DNA from: JBBAEA01 sp041656175
GTDB taxonomy: Bacteria > Myxococcota_A > Bradymonadia > UBA4248
DNA: 9,150 nucleotides
Reading direction: 5' to 3'
NCBI GenBank assembly: GCA_041656175.1
Contig: JBBAEA010000136.1
Coordinates: forward strand, 1 to 9,150
Shown piece after piece: positions 1 through 7,654 of this stretch. Both the position numbers and the translations under genes were made by a program. The notes under the pieces are model-generated. The model made no database searches, was not told where the DNA came from, and saw only the letters and a program-made list of their open reading frames with translations. Every line of letters begins with the position of its first letter. The stretch's first letter is position 1.

Positions 1-256
1 AGCAGTCTTTTAAGCGCTTTTCGAATAAAATGTCATTCTATCTCTACCTCGCCTTATTTTATTAGCATTTTTAGCCTATGTTTCTCTACAAAATGTCTCA
101 TTTTGTTTAAAACTGTATCGGATTTGTAAATTTAAATTCACAATTTCTAGCCGTGCAAAGGTCTCTACTCTACACACAAAAGCTAGTGGAACGCATTTCA
201 ATTTCAAAGAACAATAAGGCTTTCTTAGCAGAGTTCTAGGAGGCAAGGAACCAGGT
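1..256. other. AT-rich non-coding left edge
   Basis: No convincing gene is visible on either strand in this stretch: open frames are short, rich in Phe, Ser and Cys, lack a credible ribosome binding site and resemble no family I know. The region is clearly more AT-rich than the rest of the window. It holds one perfect inverted repeat (88-106, listed separately). It lies beyond the terminator of the minus-strand gene at 346-1278, so it could be the regulatory region of a gene off the left edge, but I could not identify a promoter. Confidence 0.5.
88..106. repeat. 8-bp perfect inverted repeat
   Basis: ACAAAATG (88-95) and CATTTTGT (99-106) are perfect inverted repeats separated by TCT. The compact dyad lies in AT-rich non-coding DNA. 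It could be an operator for a gene off the left edge or a weak hairpin; no GC-rich stem or long T tract supports a strong terminator. The arms are AT-rich, so chance is a real alternative. Confidence 0.4.
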
Positions 257-302
257 AAAAAAAAGAAAAAAAGCGAGTCTCTGGCTTGAGCCAAAAACTC
301 GC
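257..302 (-). terminator. Strong intrinsic terminator of the TonB/AgmX-like gene
   Basis: Read on the minus strand, GCGAGT (302-297) pairs with ACTCGC (278-273), and the inside continues TTTTGGC against GCCAGAG with two G-U pairs, giving a stem of about 13 bp closed by a UCAA loop. A tract of about 15 T interrupted by one C follows (+ strand A tract, 257-272). It begins about 45 bp after the stop of the upstream gene. This is a textbook Rho-independent terminator and suggests that the gene is the last of its transcript. Confidence 0.87.
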
Positions 303-345
303 GGTTTTGTTCATGCGTCTGTTCTGCGGCTAAAAGCCAGAGAAA

Positions 346-1278
346 TTACATTTTATACGTAAACTTTACTCCCTTAACTGGGCTACCCGAAAAGCGCGGG
401 AAATCGTGTCGCTGCACAACAGTGATGATACATCGCTCGGTCGCAGTTCCTTTAAAACTGCCGCCCGTAGCGGTGACGTTCGTTGCTTTGCCATCGCCGT
501 TAAGAGTAAATGACACATCAAGCGTTCCACCTTTTGCGCACTTCTTGGCCTTATCGGCTGATGCGAGCAAGGCATTTTGTACATCCGCGGGTTTTGGCCC
601 AGAGCCTTTGGAAGGCGCCGGTGCTGTTGCTGTCGTGGTACCGGTCTTGCTAGGCGTTTTGCTTCCAGTCCTTCGTGATCCCGAGCCAGCACTACCGCCA
701 CCAGAATCCGCGGCTTGAGCTGCTTCTTCCTCGGCCTGCTTGGCGAGTGCTAGGCGCACAGCTTCTGCGTCGGCTTCACGTCGTTTAGATTCTGCCTCAG
801 CCTCTAGCCTTGCTTGCTCCAATTTCGCCTCAAGCTCTTTTTTGTCGCGCTCTACCTGTGCCAGACGCTCAGCTTCAAGGCGCGCCTGTTCATCCCTTGC
901 CGCCTGCTCAGCCTTCATGTTTTGGTAAACAAAGTAGCCTGCAATGCCACCTCCAACGAGCAACAAGGAAATGATTACCATCCCTATGATTAAGCCCTTA
1001 GAGCGCCGTCTATAACCCACATCGTTAAAAACAACGGGTACTTCCATATTGGAGTCATCGCCACCACCAGCTCCGAGCTTCGCGAGGGTGTTCAAGTCGA
1101 TCAAACCCGATTGATCTCCACCACTACCAAAGGAGAAACCTGCCCCTGCACCTTGTCCATCGCTTTCATCGGCTCTTGCTAAACTATCGAGGGAAAAGAG
1201 CACCGAGTTTTCATTTCTCTGTCCTACTAAATCACCATCGCCTTGTTCATTTATTCCGCCTGTTCCAAGCTCCGACAT
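346..1278 (-). CDS. Membrane protein with coiled coil and TonB/AgmX-like C-terminal domain
   Basis: This 310-residue protein has a clear modular layout. Residues 1-80 are a Gly/Ser/Asp-rich, probably disordered cytoplasmic tail containing the segment NENSVLFSLDSL (22-33). A basic stretch (RRRSK, 90-94) precedes one transmembrane helix (about 95-117). Residues 122-190 form a highly charged Ala/Glu/Arg coiled coil, and 191-230 a Gly/Ser/Thr/Pro linker. Residues 231-310 form a small globular domain with two cysteines (C247, C283) and a pattern like the C-terminal domains of TonB and of AgmX/PglI proteins of Myxococcota (strand-rich, with ERC and a DFPRF segment near the end). The periplasmic domain probably contacts an envelope partner across a long spacer. 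No ExbB/ExbD genes are visible, so a TonB-type energy-transducing role is not established. The ATG start is supported by GGGAGG six bases upstream. It could also be a structural envelope or motility-type protein; the exact function is unknown. Confidence 0.72.
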   Translation of the reverse strand: MSELGTGGINEQGDGDLVGQRNENSVLFSLDSLARADESDGQGAGAGFSFGSGGDQSGLIDLNTLAKLGAGGGDDSNMEVPVVFNDVGYRRRSKGLIIGMVIISLLLVGGGIAGYFVYQNMKAEQAARDEQARLEAERLAQVERDKKELEAKLEQARLEAEAESKRREADAEAVRLALAKQAEEEAAQAADSGGGSAGSGSRRTGSKTPSKTGTTTATAPAPSKGSGPKPADVQNALLASADKAKKCAKGGTLDVSFTLNGDGKATNVTATGGSFKGTATERCIITVVQRHDFPRFSGSPVKGVKFTYKM

Positions 1279-1283
1279 CTAAA

Positions 1284-1289
1284 CCTCCC
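1284..1289 (-). promoter_or_regulatory. Ribosome binding site of the TonB/AgmX-like gene
   Basis: On the minus strand GGGAGG is followed five bases later by ATG (1278-1276). This strong Shine-Dalgarno sequence fixes the start of the 310-residue protein. Confidence 0.8.
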
Positions 1290-1396
1290 AGCAACAAAAA
1301 CGCAATGATTCATTCATTAACGAACGCCTCGCAAAATCAAGGCACTAATCACTTACACCATAGAGTCAAGCTTGTCACGTCATAAGGTATTTTTTT

Positions 1397-1543
1397 GTGG
1401 GGGAAGTCTCCCCCTACGCGCAAGCTTCCCGCATAATTCGCTAAGTGCCGCTATATTTTGTGCGACGTTTAAGCTATTCGCTTAACCGCCGCACAAAATG
1501 CGGCACTAATCGAATTCTTTGGGTGATCTTGCGCTACCCCCAC
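1397..1543. repeat. Palindromic intergenic repeat, element 1
   Basis: The element of about 147 bp is bounded by GTGGGGG (1397-1403) and CCCCCAC (1537-1543). On the left is a G/C hairpin (GGGGGA, 1399-1404, with TCCCCC, 1409-1414), then CGCGCAAGCTTCCC (1417-1430). On the right is GGGTGATCTTGCGCTA (1521-1536) followed by the C tract. GCGCAAG and CTTGCGC are inverted. The inside is a long imperfect stem: AATTCG (1435-1440) with CGAATT (1511-1516), AGTGCCGC (1444-1451) with GCGGCACT (1500-1507), ATTTTGTGCG (1455-1464) with CGCACAAAAT (1490-1499), and TTAAGC (1469-1474) with GCTTAA (1480-1485). The outer arms recur at 8619-8767. No open reading frame is contained, so it is a non-autonomous or structural repeat (MITE-like or REP/BIME-like). 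Confidence 0.85.
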
Positions 1544-1761
1544 TCGCCACATGCGCGCCGTATTGGCTGACCCTTCGGTAGTGCATCTTAACGTTTTGAA
1601 GCTCAACATAGCTCTTGCACTTGCCCCAAATCAGCTTGCATCGCTAGGCGATTTGTTATGAAATAGATTTCGCGAGCTTGCCGTTTTCGCAAGAACCAGC
1701 GCTAAAACCGTTAGGCTCTACCAACTGCTGCCGTTCCACCCCCCCTGAAGAGTTTTCCAAC

Positions 1762-4254
1762 ATGGATGGTTCGTACCCCATAGATTCGCTTGTAGCAGAC
1801 ATCATCGAAGCGCTAGCGAAACCTCGCTCAAACCTCGTTGTCCTAGCGCCACCCGGCTGCGGAAAAACAACACGAGTACCCCCAGCGATACGTAAGGCGA
1901 TGGCAAGAGGACAGCTTTTAGAAGGCGGTATTCTCGTGGTTGAACCCCGCAGGCTAGCAGCGATTGCAGCGGCAAAGAGAGTGGCGCAACTCGAAGCCTG
2001 GACTTGCGGTCAGGAGCTGGGGTGGTGGGTGCGTCTCGATAGCAAAAGAAGTCAAAACACGAATATGCTCTTTATTACGACGGGTATTTTACTCAATATT
2101 TTGGCCAAAAACCCACTGATGGAGGGCATTCGCTACGTCATTTTTGACGAATTTCATGAGCGCAGCCTTGAGATGGATCTGGGGCTAGCGATGCTACGCT
2201 ATTTGCAGCGAGAGCTTGAAGCGCCGCTACAAATCATCGTGATGAGCGCGAGCTTGCTGCATGAACCAATTGTGGATTACCTTCAACCGTGTGAATGCCT
2301 AGAATCAAAATCTACGCTCTTTCCCCTAGAAATTAGGCATCGAAATTGTTCTTTGACGACAAAACCGCATACTTTGCCCGAATGCGTGCATGACGCTGTA
2401 AGTGACGCGGTAACGAGCTACGAAGGAGACGTCTTGGTGTTTTTACCAGGCGTTTACGAGATCCAGCGCGCTCGCGCCCTTGCACTCGACTCTTGGGCAG
2501 AGCGCTACGATATCAAAACCTTGCATGCCTCTTTGCCGCTATCCGAGCAAACAGCGGTTTTAAAGCCCAACACTTCTAAAAGACGTATTATCTATTCTAC
2601 GAACGTTGCAGAGTCCTCTATTACTATCGAGGGAATCCGCGTGGTTATTGACTCTGGTCTACAAAAGCTAAAAGTATTTGACCCACAAAGCGGTTTAGAG
2701 CAACTACAAACCCAGCGTATCAGCAGGCACTCGGCGACGCAACGCGCCGGGCGCGCTGCGCGCTTAGCGCCCGGATTGTGCATACGACTTTGGCCCCAAG
2801 TCGAGCAACATCTGCTTGCACCCGAATCCAAAGCCGAGGTACTCCGCCTTGAGCTAAGTCAAGCCTTACTCCAAATACTCCATTGGGGCCTATCACACGC
2901 CGATCATTTAGAATGGCTAGAAAACCCGCCACTCGCCGGCTGGAACGCTGCCAAGGGCTTGCTCCAAATGCTTGGTGCTATTCATTGCGACGAACTCACT
3001 CCCATAGGTCGGCGCATGTCACAGCTAGCGCTGCACCCGCGGCTAGCACGTTGGATGTTAGCGGCTCAAGAGCTTAACTGTATAGATGATGCAGCGCTTT
3101 TAGCCGCTTATTTATCGGAAGCGCCCTACAGACGACAAAGCAGAGAAGCATTTTATAGCCCCAACATCATCGACGATCTTCGTGAATTGCGATCTTATAT
3201 CAAAATGCCCCAAGGACGCACTGTGGCAAGAGTTTACGTAGAGTTGCGGGCAAAGTTTAAAAGAGGGCAGCGCCAAAATACAGAGCCTACCCCAGATGCT
3301 TTAGCCCGTAGCTTACTCAGCGCTTACCCCGACCGCATCGCCATGCAAAGGCCAAAAGCCCACAATCCCAATGAACCCGTTGACCCCGACGCCGATAGAC
3401 GCACTGTGCGCGCACTGATGGTGGGAAACAAGGGCATTGTGATTAAGCAAGCGCATAGTTTGCAAAATGTAAGGTTTTTTGTAGCGCTGGACATCGATTT
3501 GCTCAGTGGCGTAGAGCGCGCTGAATCCAGCGTGTACAAAGCCTTTCCCATCGAACAGAACTTGCTTGATTTTCAAAAACAAATACGCGTACGCTATGAG
3601 GCCGATAAAGACCGTGTTATAGCCTGCGAAGCCATGGCTTACGACATATTTACGCTCTACGAAAAGCATCTGCACGATAGTTGCTACGACGCCGCGCTTG
3701 ACGAGGAAATTGCGCGTGCAGCCGCAAACGATCTAGAAAACGCAATCGATTGGAAAAACCCAAAAGTCCAAAGCTTTGTGGCACGCGTTCGCTTCGTCTC
3801 ACTTTATGAAGGACACTGGCTATTCCCCGAGCTTGGCATCGACCACATGCGCCCCTTCTTGCCACATATTGTTAAGGGTAAAAGGAGTTTTGCCCAAATC
3901 CGTGAAACTTCGCTGCTTCCCTACCTAAATTCTTGCCTAAGCTACGAACAGAAAAGCTGTCTAGAGCGCTGCGCGCCAGAGCGTTTCCGCTTCCCTAACG
4001 GACGTAGTGTGCTCATCGATTATTTGGCACAACCTCCTATTATCAAGGCAAAAATTCAGGATTTCTTTGGTTTGCACGAATTACCTCGCCTGTGTAATTG
4101 CAAAGCAGCAACGATCCTTCACCTCTGCGCCCCCAACGGACGTGTTGAACAGGTCACCCAAGACCTCGCCTCGTTTTGGCAAAACACCTACCCCGAACTC
4201 CGAAAACTGCTGCGCGCTCGCTACCCCAAACACGACTGGCCCCTAAAACCGTAA
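1762..4254 (+). CDS. hrpB: ATP-dependent RNA helicase HrpB (DEAH family)
   Basis: This 830-residue protein has the full layout of bacterial HrpB, a DEAH-box helicase of about 800-850 residues; its physiological RNA substrate is not well defined. Motif I is GCGKTT (32-37), motif Ia lies around EPRRLAA (61-67), motif II is DEFHER (129-134), motif III is MSAS (161-164), motif V is in STNVAESSITI (279-289) and motif VI is QRAGRAAR (327-334). The helical HA2-like region follows, and the C-terminal HrpB domain ends with QVTQDLASFW and RARYPKHDWP, which are very typical. I chose the ATG at 1762 because the helicase fold begins directly after it and a GAAGAG sits about ten bases upstream. A TTG at 1678 in the same frame would add 28 residues with no family resemblance. 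The gene stands alone, divergent from the TonB-like gene and convergent with the zinc-ribbon gene. Small departures from consensus are Ser for Thr in motif III and Ala for Gly in motif VI; both ATPase signatures remain intact. Confidence 0.95.
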   Translation: MDGSYPIDSLVADIIEALAKPRSNLVVLAPPGCGKTTRVPPAIRKAMARGQLLEGGILVVEPRRLAAIAAAKRVAQLEAWTCGQELGWWVRLDSKRSQNTNMLFITTGILLNILAKNPLMEGIRYVIFDEFHERSLEMDLGLAMLRYLQRELEAPLQIIVMSASLLHEPIVDYLQPCECLESKSTLFPLEIRHRNCSLTTKPHTLPECVHDAVSDAVTSYEGDVLVFLPGVYEIQRARALALDSWAERYDIKTLHASLPLSEQTAVLKPNTSKRRIIYSTNVAESSITIEGIRVVIDSGLQKLKVFDPQSGLEQLQTQRISRHSATQRAGRAARLAPGLCIRLWPQVEQHLLAPESKAEVLRLELSQALLQILHWGLSHADHLEWLENPPLAGWNAAKGLLQMLGAIHCDELTPIGRRMSQLALHPRLARWMLAAQELNCIDDAALLAAYLSEAPYRRQSREAFYSPNIIDDLRELRSYIKMPQGRTVARVYVELRAKFKRGQRQNTEPTPDALARSLLSAYPDRIAMQRPKAHNPNEPVDPDADRRTVRALMVGNKGIVIKQAHSLQNVRFFVALDIDLLSGVERAESSVYKAFPIEQNLLDFQKQIRVRYEADKDRVIACEAMAYDIFTLYEKHLHDSCYDAALDEEIARAAANDLENAIDWKNPKVQSFVARVRFVSLYEGHWLFPELGIDHMRPFLPHIVKGKRSFAQIRETSLLPYLNSCLSYEQKSCLERCAPERFRFPNGRSVLIDYLAQPPIIKAKIQDFFGLHELPRLCNCKAATILHLCAPNGRVEQVTQDLASFWQNTYPELRKLLRARYPKHDWPLKP

Positions 4255-4266
4255 CGCTTACTTCGC

Positions 4267-4310
4267 TCAAAGCTGCGAGTTAGGGCTTGCGAGCTTTGAA
4301 TTCTGCTTTT
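4267..4310 (+). terminator. Probable terminator of hrpB
   Basis: Twelve bases after the hrpB stop, TCAAAGCT (4267-4274) pairs with AGCTTTGA (4292-4299). The stem extends inward through GCGAG (4275-4279) and CTTGC (4286-4290), with one G-U pair and one bulged G, around a TTAGGG loop. The bases after it (ATTCTGCTTTTG) form only an imperfect T-rich tract, so efficiency may be moderate. Confidence 0.5.
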
Positions 4311-4328
4311 GTAAAACGCTCAAATCAA

Positions 4329-4385
4329 CGCGGTTTCGCGCATTCACGAAACGGACGCAAAAGATGTGTATAACTGCAAACCGCG
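4329..4385 (-). terminator. Possible terminator of the zinc-ribbon/STAND/TPR gene
   Basis: CGCGGTTT (4329-4336) and AAACCGCG (4378-4385) are perfect inverted repeats directly after the stop of the minus-strand gene (4387). Nested inside is a shorter alternative pair, GTTTCG (4333-4338) with CGAAAC (4347-4352), which shares bases with the outer stem. On the minus strand the outer stem is followed by TTGATTT, a poor T tract. It may act as a Rho-independent end or only protect the 3' end. Confidence 0.35.
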
Positions 4386-4386
4386 A

Positions 4387-7300
4387 CTAACGTGGATCGA
4401 TGCGCTCTGCGCGAGTCAGGATAAATTCCGCTTCATCCTCGCGCCCTAAGTATTTCAAAAACTTCGCGTACTTGCGCTGTGTCGTCGCAACGCGCGGCCA
4501 CGCGCCGATGGCCTCGTACAACGCGATGGAGCTAGTAAACAAGCGCTCAGCGCGTTCCACAGACACGCTACCAAGCTTGCGACTTAGAACCTCGAAGTTC
4601 AAAAAGGCCGAAAGCTGGTAGGCGTCGCATAACATGAGTTGGCTGTTTAGCGGTTTAGCGATTTCAAAAAGCGTTTTGAGTGCTCTCGTTGTTTTACTGT
4701 AGCTCGCGCGCTCATAGTCGTAGTAAGCTTTTCGGTAAAAGTAGCACGCGCGCCATGGAGCGAGTGGGATCTGGCTAATGATGCCCTTGATCTGCGACAA
4801 GCATATCTTTGCCGTATCAAAGTCGCGCGCTTTGGTGCAAATCTCTGTCATGGCGACTAAGCAGCGAAAAAGATAGACCACGTTGCCGCTGCGTTCTACG
4901 ATCTTGAGGGCGTCGCGTAGAAGATCCATCGAGGTATCATAATTTTTGATGGACTCCTCGCAGCTAATAAGAGCAAGCAAAGCCAAGCTCTGCGGTGTTT
5001 CTTGCCACGCGAATTTGGCGTTCTTTGAGTGGTATGCCTCAGTGACTGCTTGTTTTGCGCGTTCGAGATCACCGCGAATAAGACAGATCTCGGCAATAAT
5101 ATCGAGTGTCTTTGCGCTTTCTTCGATAACGCCAAGTTCGCGTCGAATAGTAAGCGCCTTATCGGCGTAACGAAGCGCATTAACGAGCGAAGCCTTGGAG
5201 CCTTGGGCTAATAAAATGCGGGCAACTTCATCATTGCAATCGGCTACTTGAGCATTATTCTCTATGTGTTCGGCAAAATTCATGGCAAACATGAGAGTAT
5301 CAAGAGCCTTGTTGTATTTGCCCTGCATGCGCATAGACGCGCCCACGCCAATAAAGGCGGGTATGGCTAAGTCGTTGAGCTCAAAGAGTTCAGCGCTGCG
5401 CAGCGCGGCGGAGTAGCTCTGTTCGGCATCACCCCAACGCGCACTTTGCGCTTCGAATATGGCTTTTTGCAGCAAAAGATCTACGTAAGATTTGCCGATT
5501 TCAGGGCCAAAGTGCGCTAATCCATAGCTTAAACACGAGTGTAGCGATGCGTTATAAAAAGCAGCTGCGAGTACCTTGGCGCGCTTGAGTAGGGCGGCAG
5601 CAGCGCTTGGAGCCATGCGAGCATTTTCGTAGAGCTGTACTATCGCGTCGTCGTCTGGGACTTGAGAGTCGAGTATACGCGCCAAGGCGCCACTAAAGCT
5701 TCGCTTGACTTGCTCCGAGGCTTGGGAAGCAAAGTATGCGCGCTCTTGTGGGGAGCTAAACGAGAGCTGTTGCGATGTATCGGAGCTCATTTTATGATAA
5801 TATAAAATTTCCGCGTCGATTAACGGTTTTAAATGTTGTTGCAACCACTTCTCACGTAGTTTGTGGAACCATGGAATTTCGTCCGTAAGCGGGTCAAGAC
5901 TCATGATTCTTGCCAAGGTCTTAACGCAAAAACTCGGTCCAATGAGTGACGCAGCGGTGAGAATGCTCTTTTGCTCTTCGCTATAGTTGGCGTATAAAAA
6001 GGCGTTTAATTCAACGGTATCACAGGGGATACGTTCGCTAGCGTCGGGCTCTTTAAGGCGCCAACGAAAGTTATCGATGTGTATGGCGTCCACAAGCACG
6101 AGGTGGCGCGTTATGCGCGCTAGTACGGTTTCATCCCCGCCAAAGCAACGCGAAATACGTTGCACGAATGCACTAGACTTAGGCCGAAGATCGCTAAAGA
6201 ACTCCTCTGCCACTTTAACGCTCTGTGTTTCGTTAAGTGGGCCTGTAACGATTTCGATGTTTTGTGCCGAGGCGACTTTGATGGATGAACCCAAAGAAAC
6301 GAGCAGTATTCTACTTTGCGAAAGACGTTCAAAAAGCTCCTGTAGATCTTCTCTGCCATGCCAGCGCGTGTGTAGATCCTGCAAAAAAATGATGACAGGT
6401 GCACGCGTCGTATCGCGTTTGACAAGGTATTCAAAAAGTAGCTTTACGTAATGCAGATATAGCGCTGGGTCGTTGTTGAGAGCATCCAGAAAAGGGCTGT
6501 TTACGGTGTTGAGAGAACTTCGGTAAGCTGAGAAAATGACGTCCATCGCCCAAGAACGCGTGTGGGAATCAAAAAGCGTGTTGGCGATACTTAGCAAAAA
6601 GGAGCGCTTCTCCTCTTCTTTGGCATGCGGTGAAAGCCCTAAGCGGCTAAAAATCAGACGCTCAAAAATTTTGCTCCTACGATCTTCGCTGTGCGCATGT
6701 AAATCAATGTAAAACATATGCTGCACATGCTCATCGTTCAGTTCGTTGAGCAAGTTTAGACAAAGTTTACCGCAGAGTTGCTGCGCATCTTTCGCAAAAC
6801 GAAGTACGCGCATAGTCTTTTCGCGTGAAACAGCATCGTAGTGTTTGCGCACAGTTTTGAGCAGCTCAGCGCGACCCACCAGCGGAAGCTCCACGCCAAA
6901 GACGTAGTTATCGCAAAGTTCAATGAGGCGGGAGCGCGCAAAGTGCAAAGAGCGTGAAAGCGACGAAGCGGATGGAGCGTAGGAATCAAAATCTTCGGGG
7001 TGAAGCCCTTGCTGCGAAATTGCCGTGAGACTGGGATTACTCGTTAAAATAGCAGGAGCCGAGTCTACATCGCTGCCGCTGTTACGCAGCGGCTTTGGCA
7101 GCGCTGGCGCAGTTGCAACGAAGTTATCAAGCTTGGATGCAAAAACCTCGCCTTTGCTCGGGCTTATCCGCGGCAGGGAATCACTGCTGCTTGCAGACCC
7201 CGTTAAGGAATCAAGTTTAGACGCAAAAATCGCGTTCTGACCCTCTTGGAGGGCATCCTCGATACACGGAATATCGCCCGATGACTCCAGCTCAAGTACT

Positions 7301-7644
7301 GGCAAAATCAGCGAGTCTTGGCTGACAAAAAATATGCCCGAGTCCTTCGATACGAACTCCGAGTTTTCCTTCTGCACACTTTGGGGAGCAACCGCTTCCA
7401 AGCCTTCAGAACTTCGTACCGCTGCCGGCAAACTGAGCTTTGATGCGGGAGGGGGCTTATGTGAAATTTCGTCAAAAATTTTCGAGCGCGCAAACACCTC
7501 GTCTTTAGTCCTAGACCCCAACGCAGAAGCGTTTTGCTGCCCTAATACAAGCGCTTCTTCATGAAGGCTTTTTTGACAATTCGCGCAACGCTGAGCCGCA
7601 AGGCCATCAATTAGCTGCGAAGAACAATGTGGGCAGCGCTTCAA
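4387..7644 (-). CDS. Zinc-ribbon, degenerate STAND ATPase and TPR protein (putative signalling scaffold)
   Basis: This 1085-residue protein has no obvious signal peptide or membrane helix and is probably cytoplasmic. Residues 4-23 form a zinc ribbon (C4, C7, C20, C23). Residues 30-230 are a Ser-rich, likely disordered linker with repeated FASKLD-type segments (140-145, 168-173). From about 254 it resembles the AAA/STAND module found in PknK-like kinases and predicted regulatory ATPases: PLVGRAELL (254-262), a Walker B-like VIIFLQDLH (417-425), a sensor-like RILLVSLGSS (445-454) and a winged-helix-like LTAASLIGPSF (562-572). The Walker A position reads KDAQQLCGKL (285-294), so the first glycine and the Ser/Thr are missing and ATP hydrolysis is doubtful. 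Residues of about 680-1085 are helical TPR-like repeats (for example around 728-757, 765-792, 845-871). It follows a PP2C gene by 40 bp and is probably co-transcribed. It may be a phosphorylation-linked scaffold; the precise role is unknown. Confidence 0.7.
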   Translation of the reverse strand: MKRCPHCSSQLIDGLAAQRCANCQKSLHEEALVLGQQNASALGSRTKDEVFARSKIFDEISHKPPPASKLSLPAAVRSSEGLEAVAPQSVQKENSEFVSKDSGIFFVSQDSLILPVLELESSGDIPCIEDALQEGQNAIFASKLDSLTGSASSSDSLPRISPSKGEVFASKLDNFVATAPALPKPLRNSGSDVDSAPAILTSNPSLTAISQQGLHPEDFDSYAPSASSLSRSLHFARSRLIELCDNYVFGVELPLVGRAELLKTVRKHYDAVSREKTMRVLRFAKDAQQLCGKLCLNLLNELNDEHVQHMFYIDLHAHSEDRRSKIFERLIFSRLGLSPHAKEEEKRSFLLSIANTLFDSHTRSWAMDVIFSAYRSSLNTVNSPFLDALNNDPALYLHYVKLLFEYLVKRDTTRAPVIIFLQDLHTRWHGREDLQELFERLSQSRILLVSLGSSIKVASAQNIEIVTGPLNETQSVKVAEEFFSDLRPKSSAFVQRISRCFGGDETVLARITRHLVLVDAIHIDNFRWRLKEPDASERIPCDTVELNAFLYANYSEEQKSILTAASLIGPSFCVKTLARIMSLDPLTDEIPWFHKLREKWLQQHLKPLIDAEILYYHKMSSDTSQQLSFSSPQERAYFASQASEQVKRSFSGALARILDSQVPDDDAIVQLYENARMAPSAAAALLKRAKVLAAAFYNASLHSCLSYGLAHFGPEIGKSYVDLLLQKAIFEAQSARWGDAEQSYSAALRSAELFELNDLAIPAFIGVGASMRMQGKYNKALDTLMFAMNFAEHIENNAQVADCNDEVARILLAQGSKASLVNALRYADKALTIRRELGVIEESAKTLDIIAEICLIRGDLERAKQAVTEAYHSKNAKFAWQETPQSLALLALISCEESIKNYDTSMDLLRDALKIVERSGNVVYLFRCLVAMTEICTKARDFDTAKICLSQIKGIISQIPLAPWRACYFYRKAYYDYERASYSKTTRALKTLFEIAKPLNSQLMLCDAYQLSAFLNFEVLSRKLGSVSVERAERLFTSSIALYEAIGAWPRVATTQRKYAKFLKYLGREDEAEFILTRAERIDPR

Positions 7645-7654
7645 AGCTCACCTC
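7642..7654 (-). promoter_or_regulatory. Ribosome binding site and TTG start of the zinc-ribbon gene
   Basis: GAGG (7654-7651 on the minus strand) lies six bases before TTG (7644-7642). The codon two places upstream in the same frame is TGA (7650-7648), and the zinc-ribbon cysteines begin at codon 4, so the TTG is the only credible start. Use of TTG suggests modest translation. Confidence 0.7.

Larger units (their letters stand above)
1279..1761. other. Divergent intergenic region between the TonB-like gene and hrpB
   Basis: This 483-bp spacer separates two divergently transcribed genes and must contain both promoters, but I see no clear consensus pair. The best weak candidates are TTGCAT (1636-1641) with TATGAA (1657-1662) for hrpB, at a short 15-bp spacing, and TTGACT on the minus strand (1369-1364) for the other gene, without a good -10. 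A small dyad AATGA-T-TCATT (1304-1314) lies 25 bp upstream of the TonB-like start and could be an operator. The centre is occupied by palindromic repeat element 1. No coding potential is recognisable between 1544 and 1761. Confidence 0.5.

Noticed and set aside
76..294. 72-codon minus-strand open frame at the left edge
   Set aside because: It starts inside the terminator hairpin, encodes a poly-Phe run from the T tract and has no family resemblance.
1341..1511. 10-bp direct repeat GGCACTAATC (1341-1350 and 1502-1511)
   Set aside because: The second copy is part of the inner stem of element 1 and the match is short; it may be chance or a leftover of the repeat, but there is not enough to call a feature.
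1678..1761. TTG start 28 codons upstream for HrpB
   Set aside because: The extra residues (rich in Pro, Ser, Cys) do not resemble HrpB N-termini, and the ATG at 1762 starts right before the helicase fold.
3313..3675. Open frame of 120 codons on the minus strand inside hrpB
   Set aside because: It is fully antisense to a well supported helicase gene and its translation shows no family features.
5987..6451. Open frame of 154 codons on the plus strand inside the zinc-ribbon/STAND/TPR gene
   Set aside because: It is antisense to the large gene, rich in Ser, Arg and Cys as expected of a complement reading, and has no recognisable domain.
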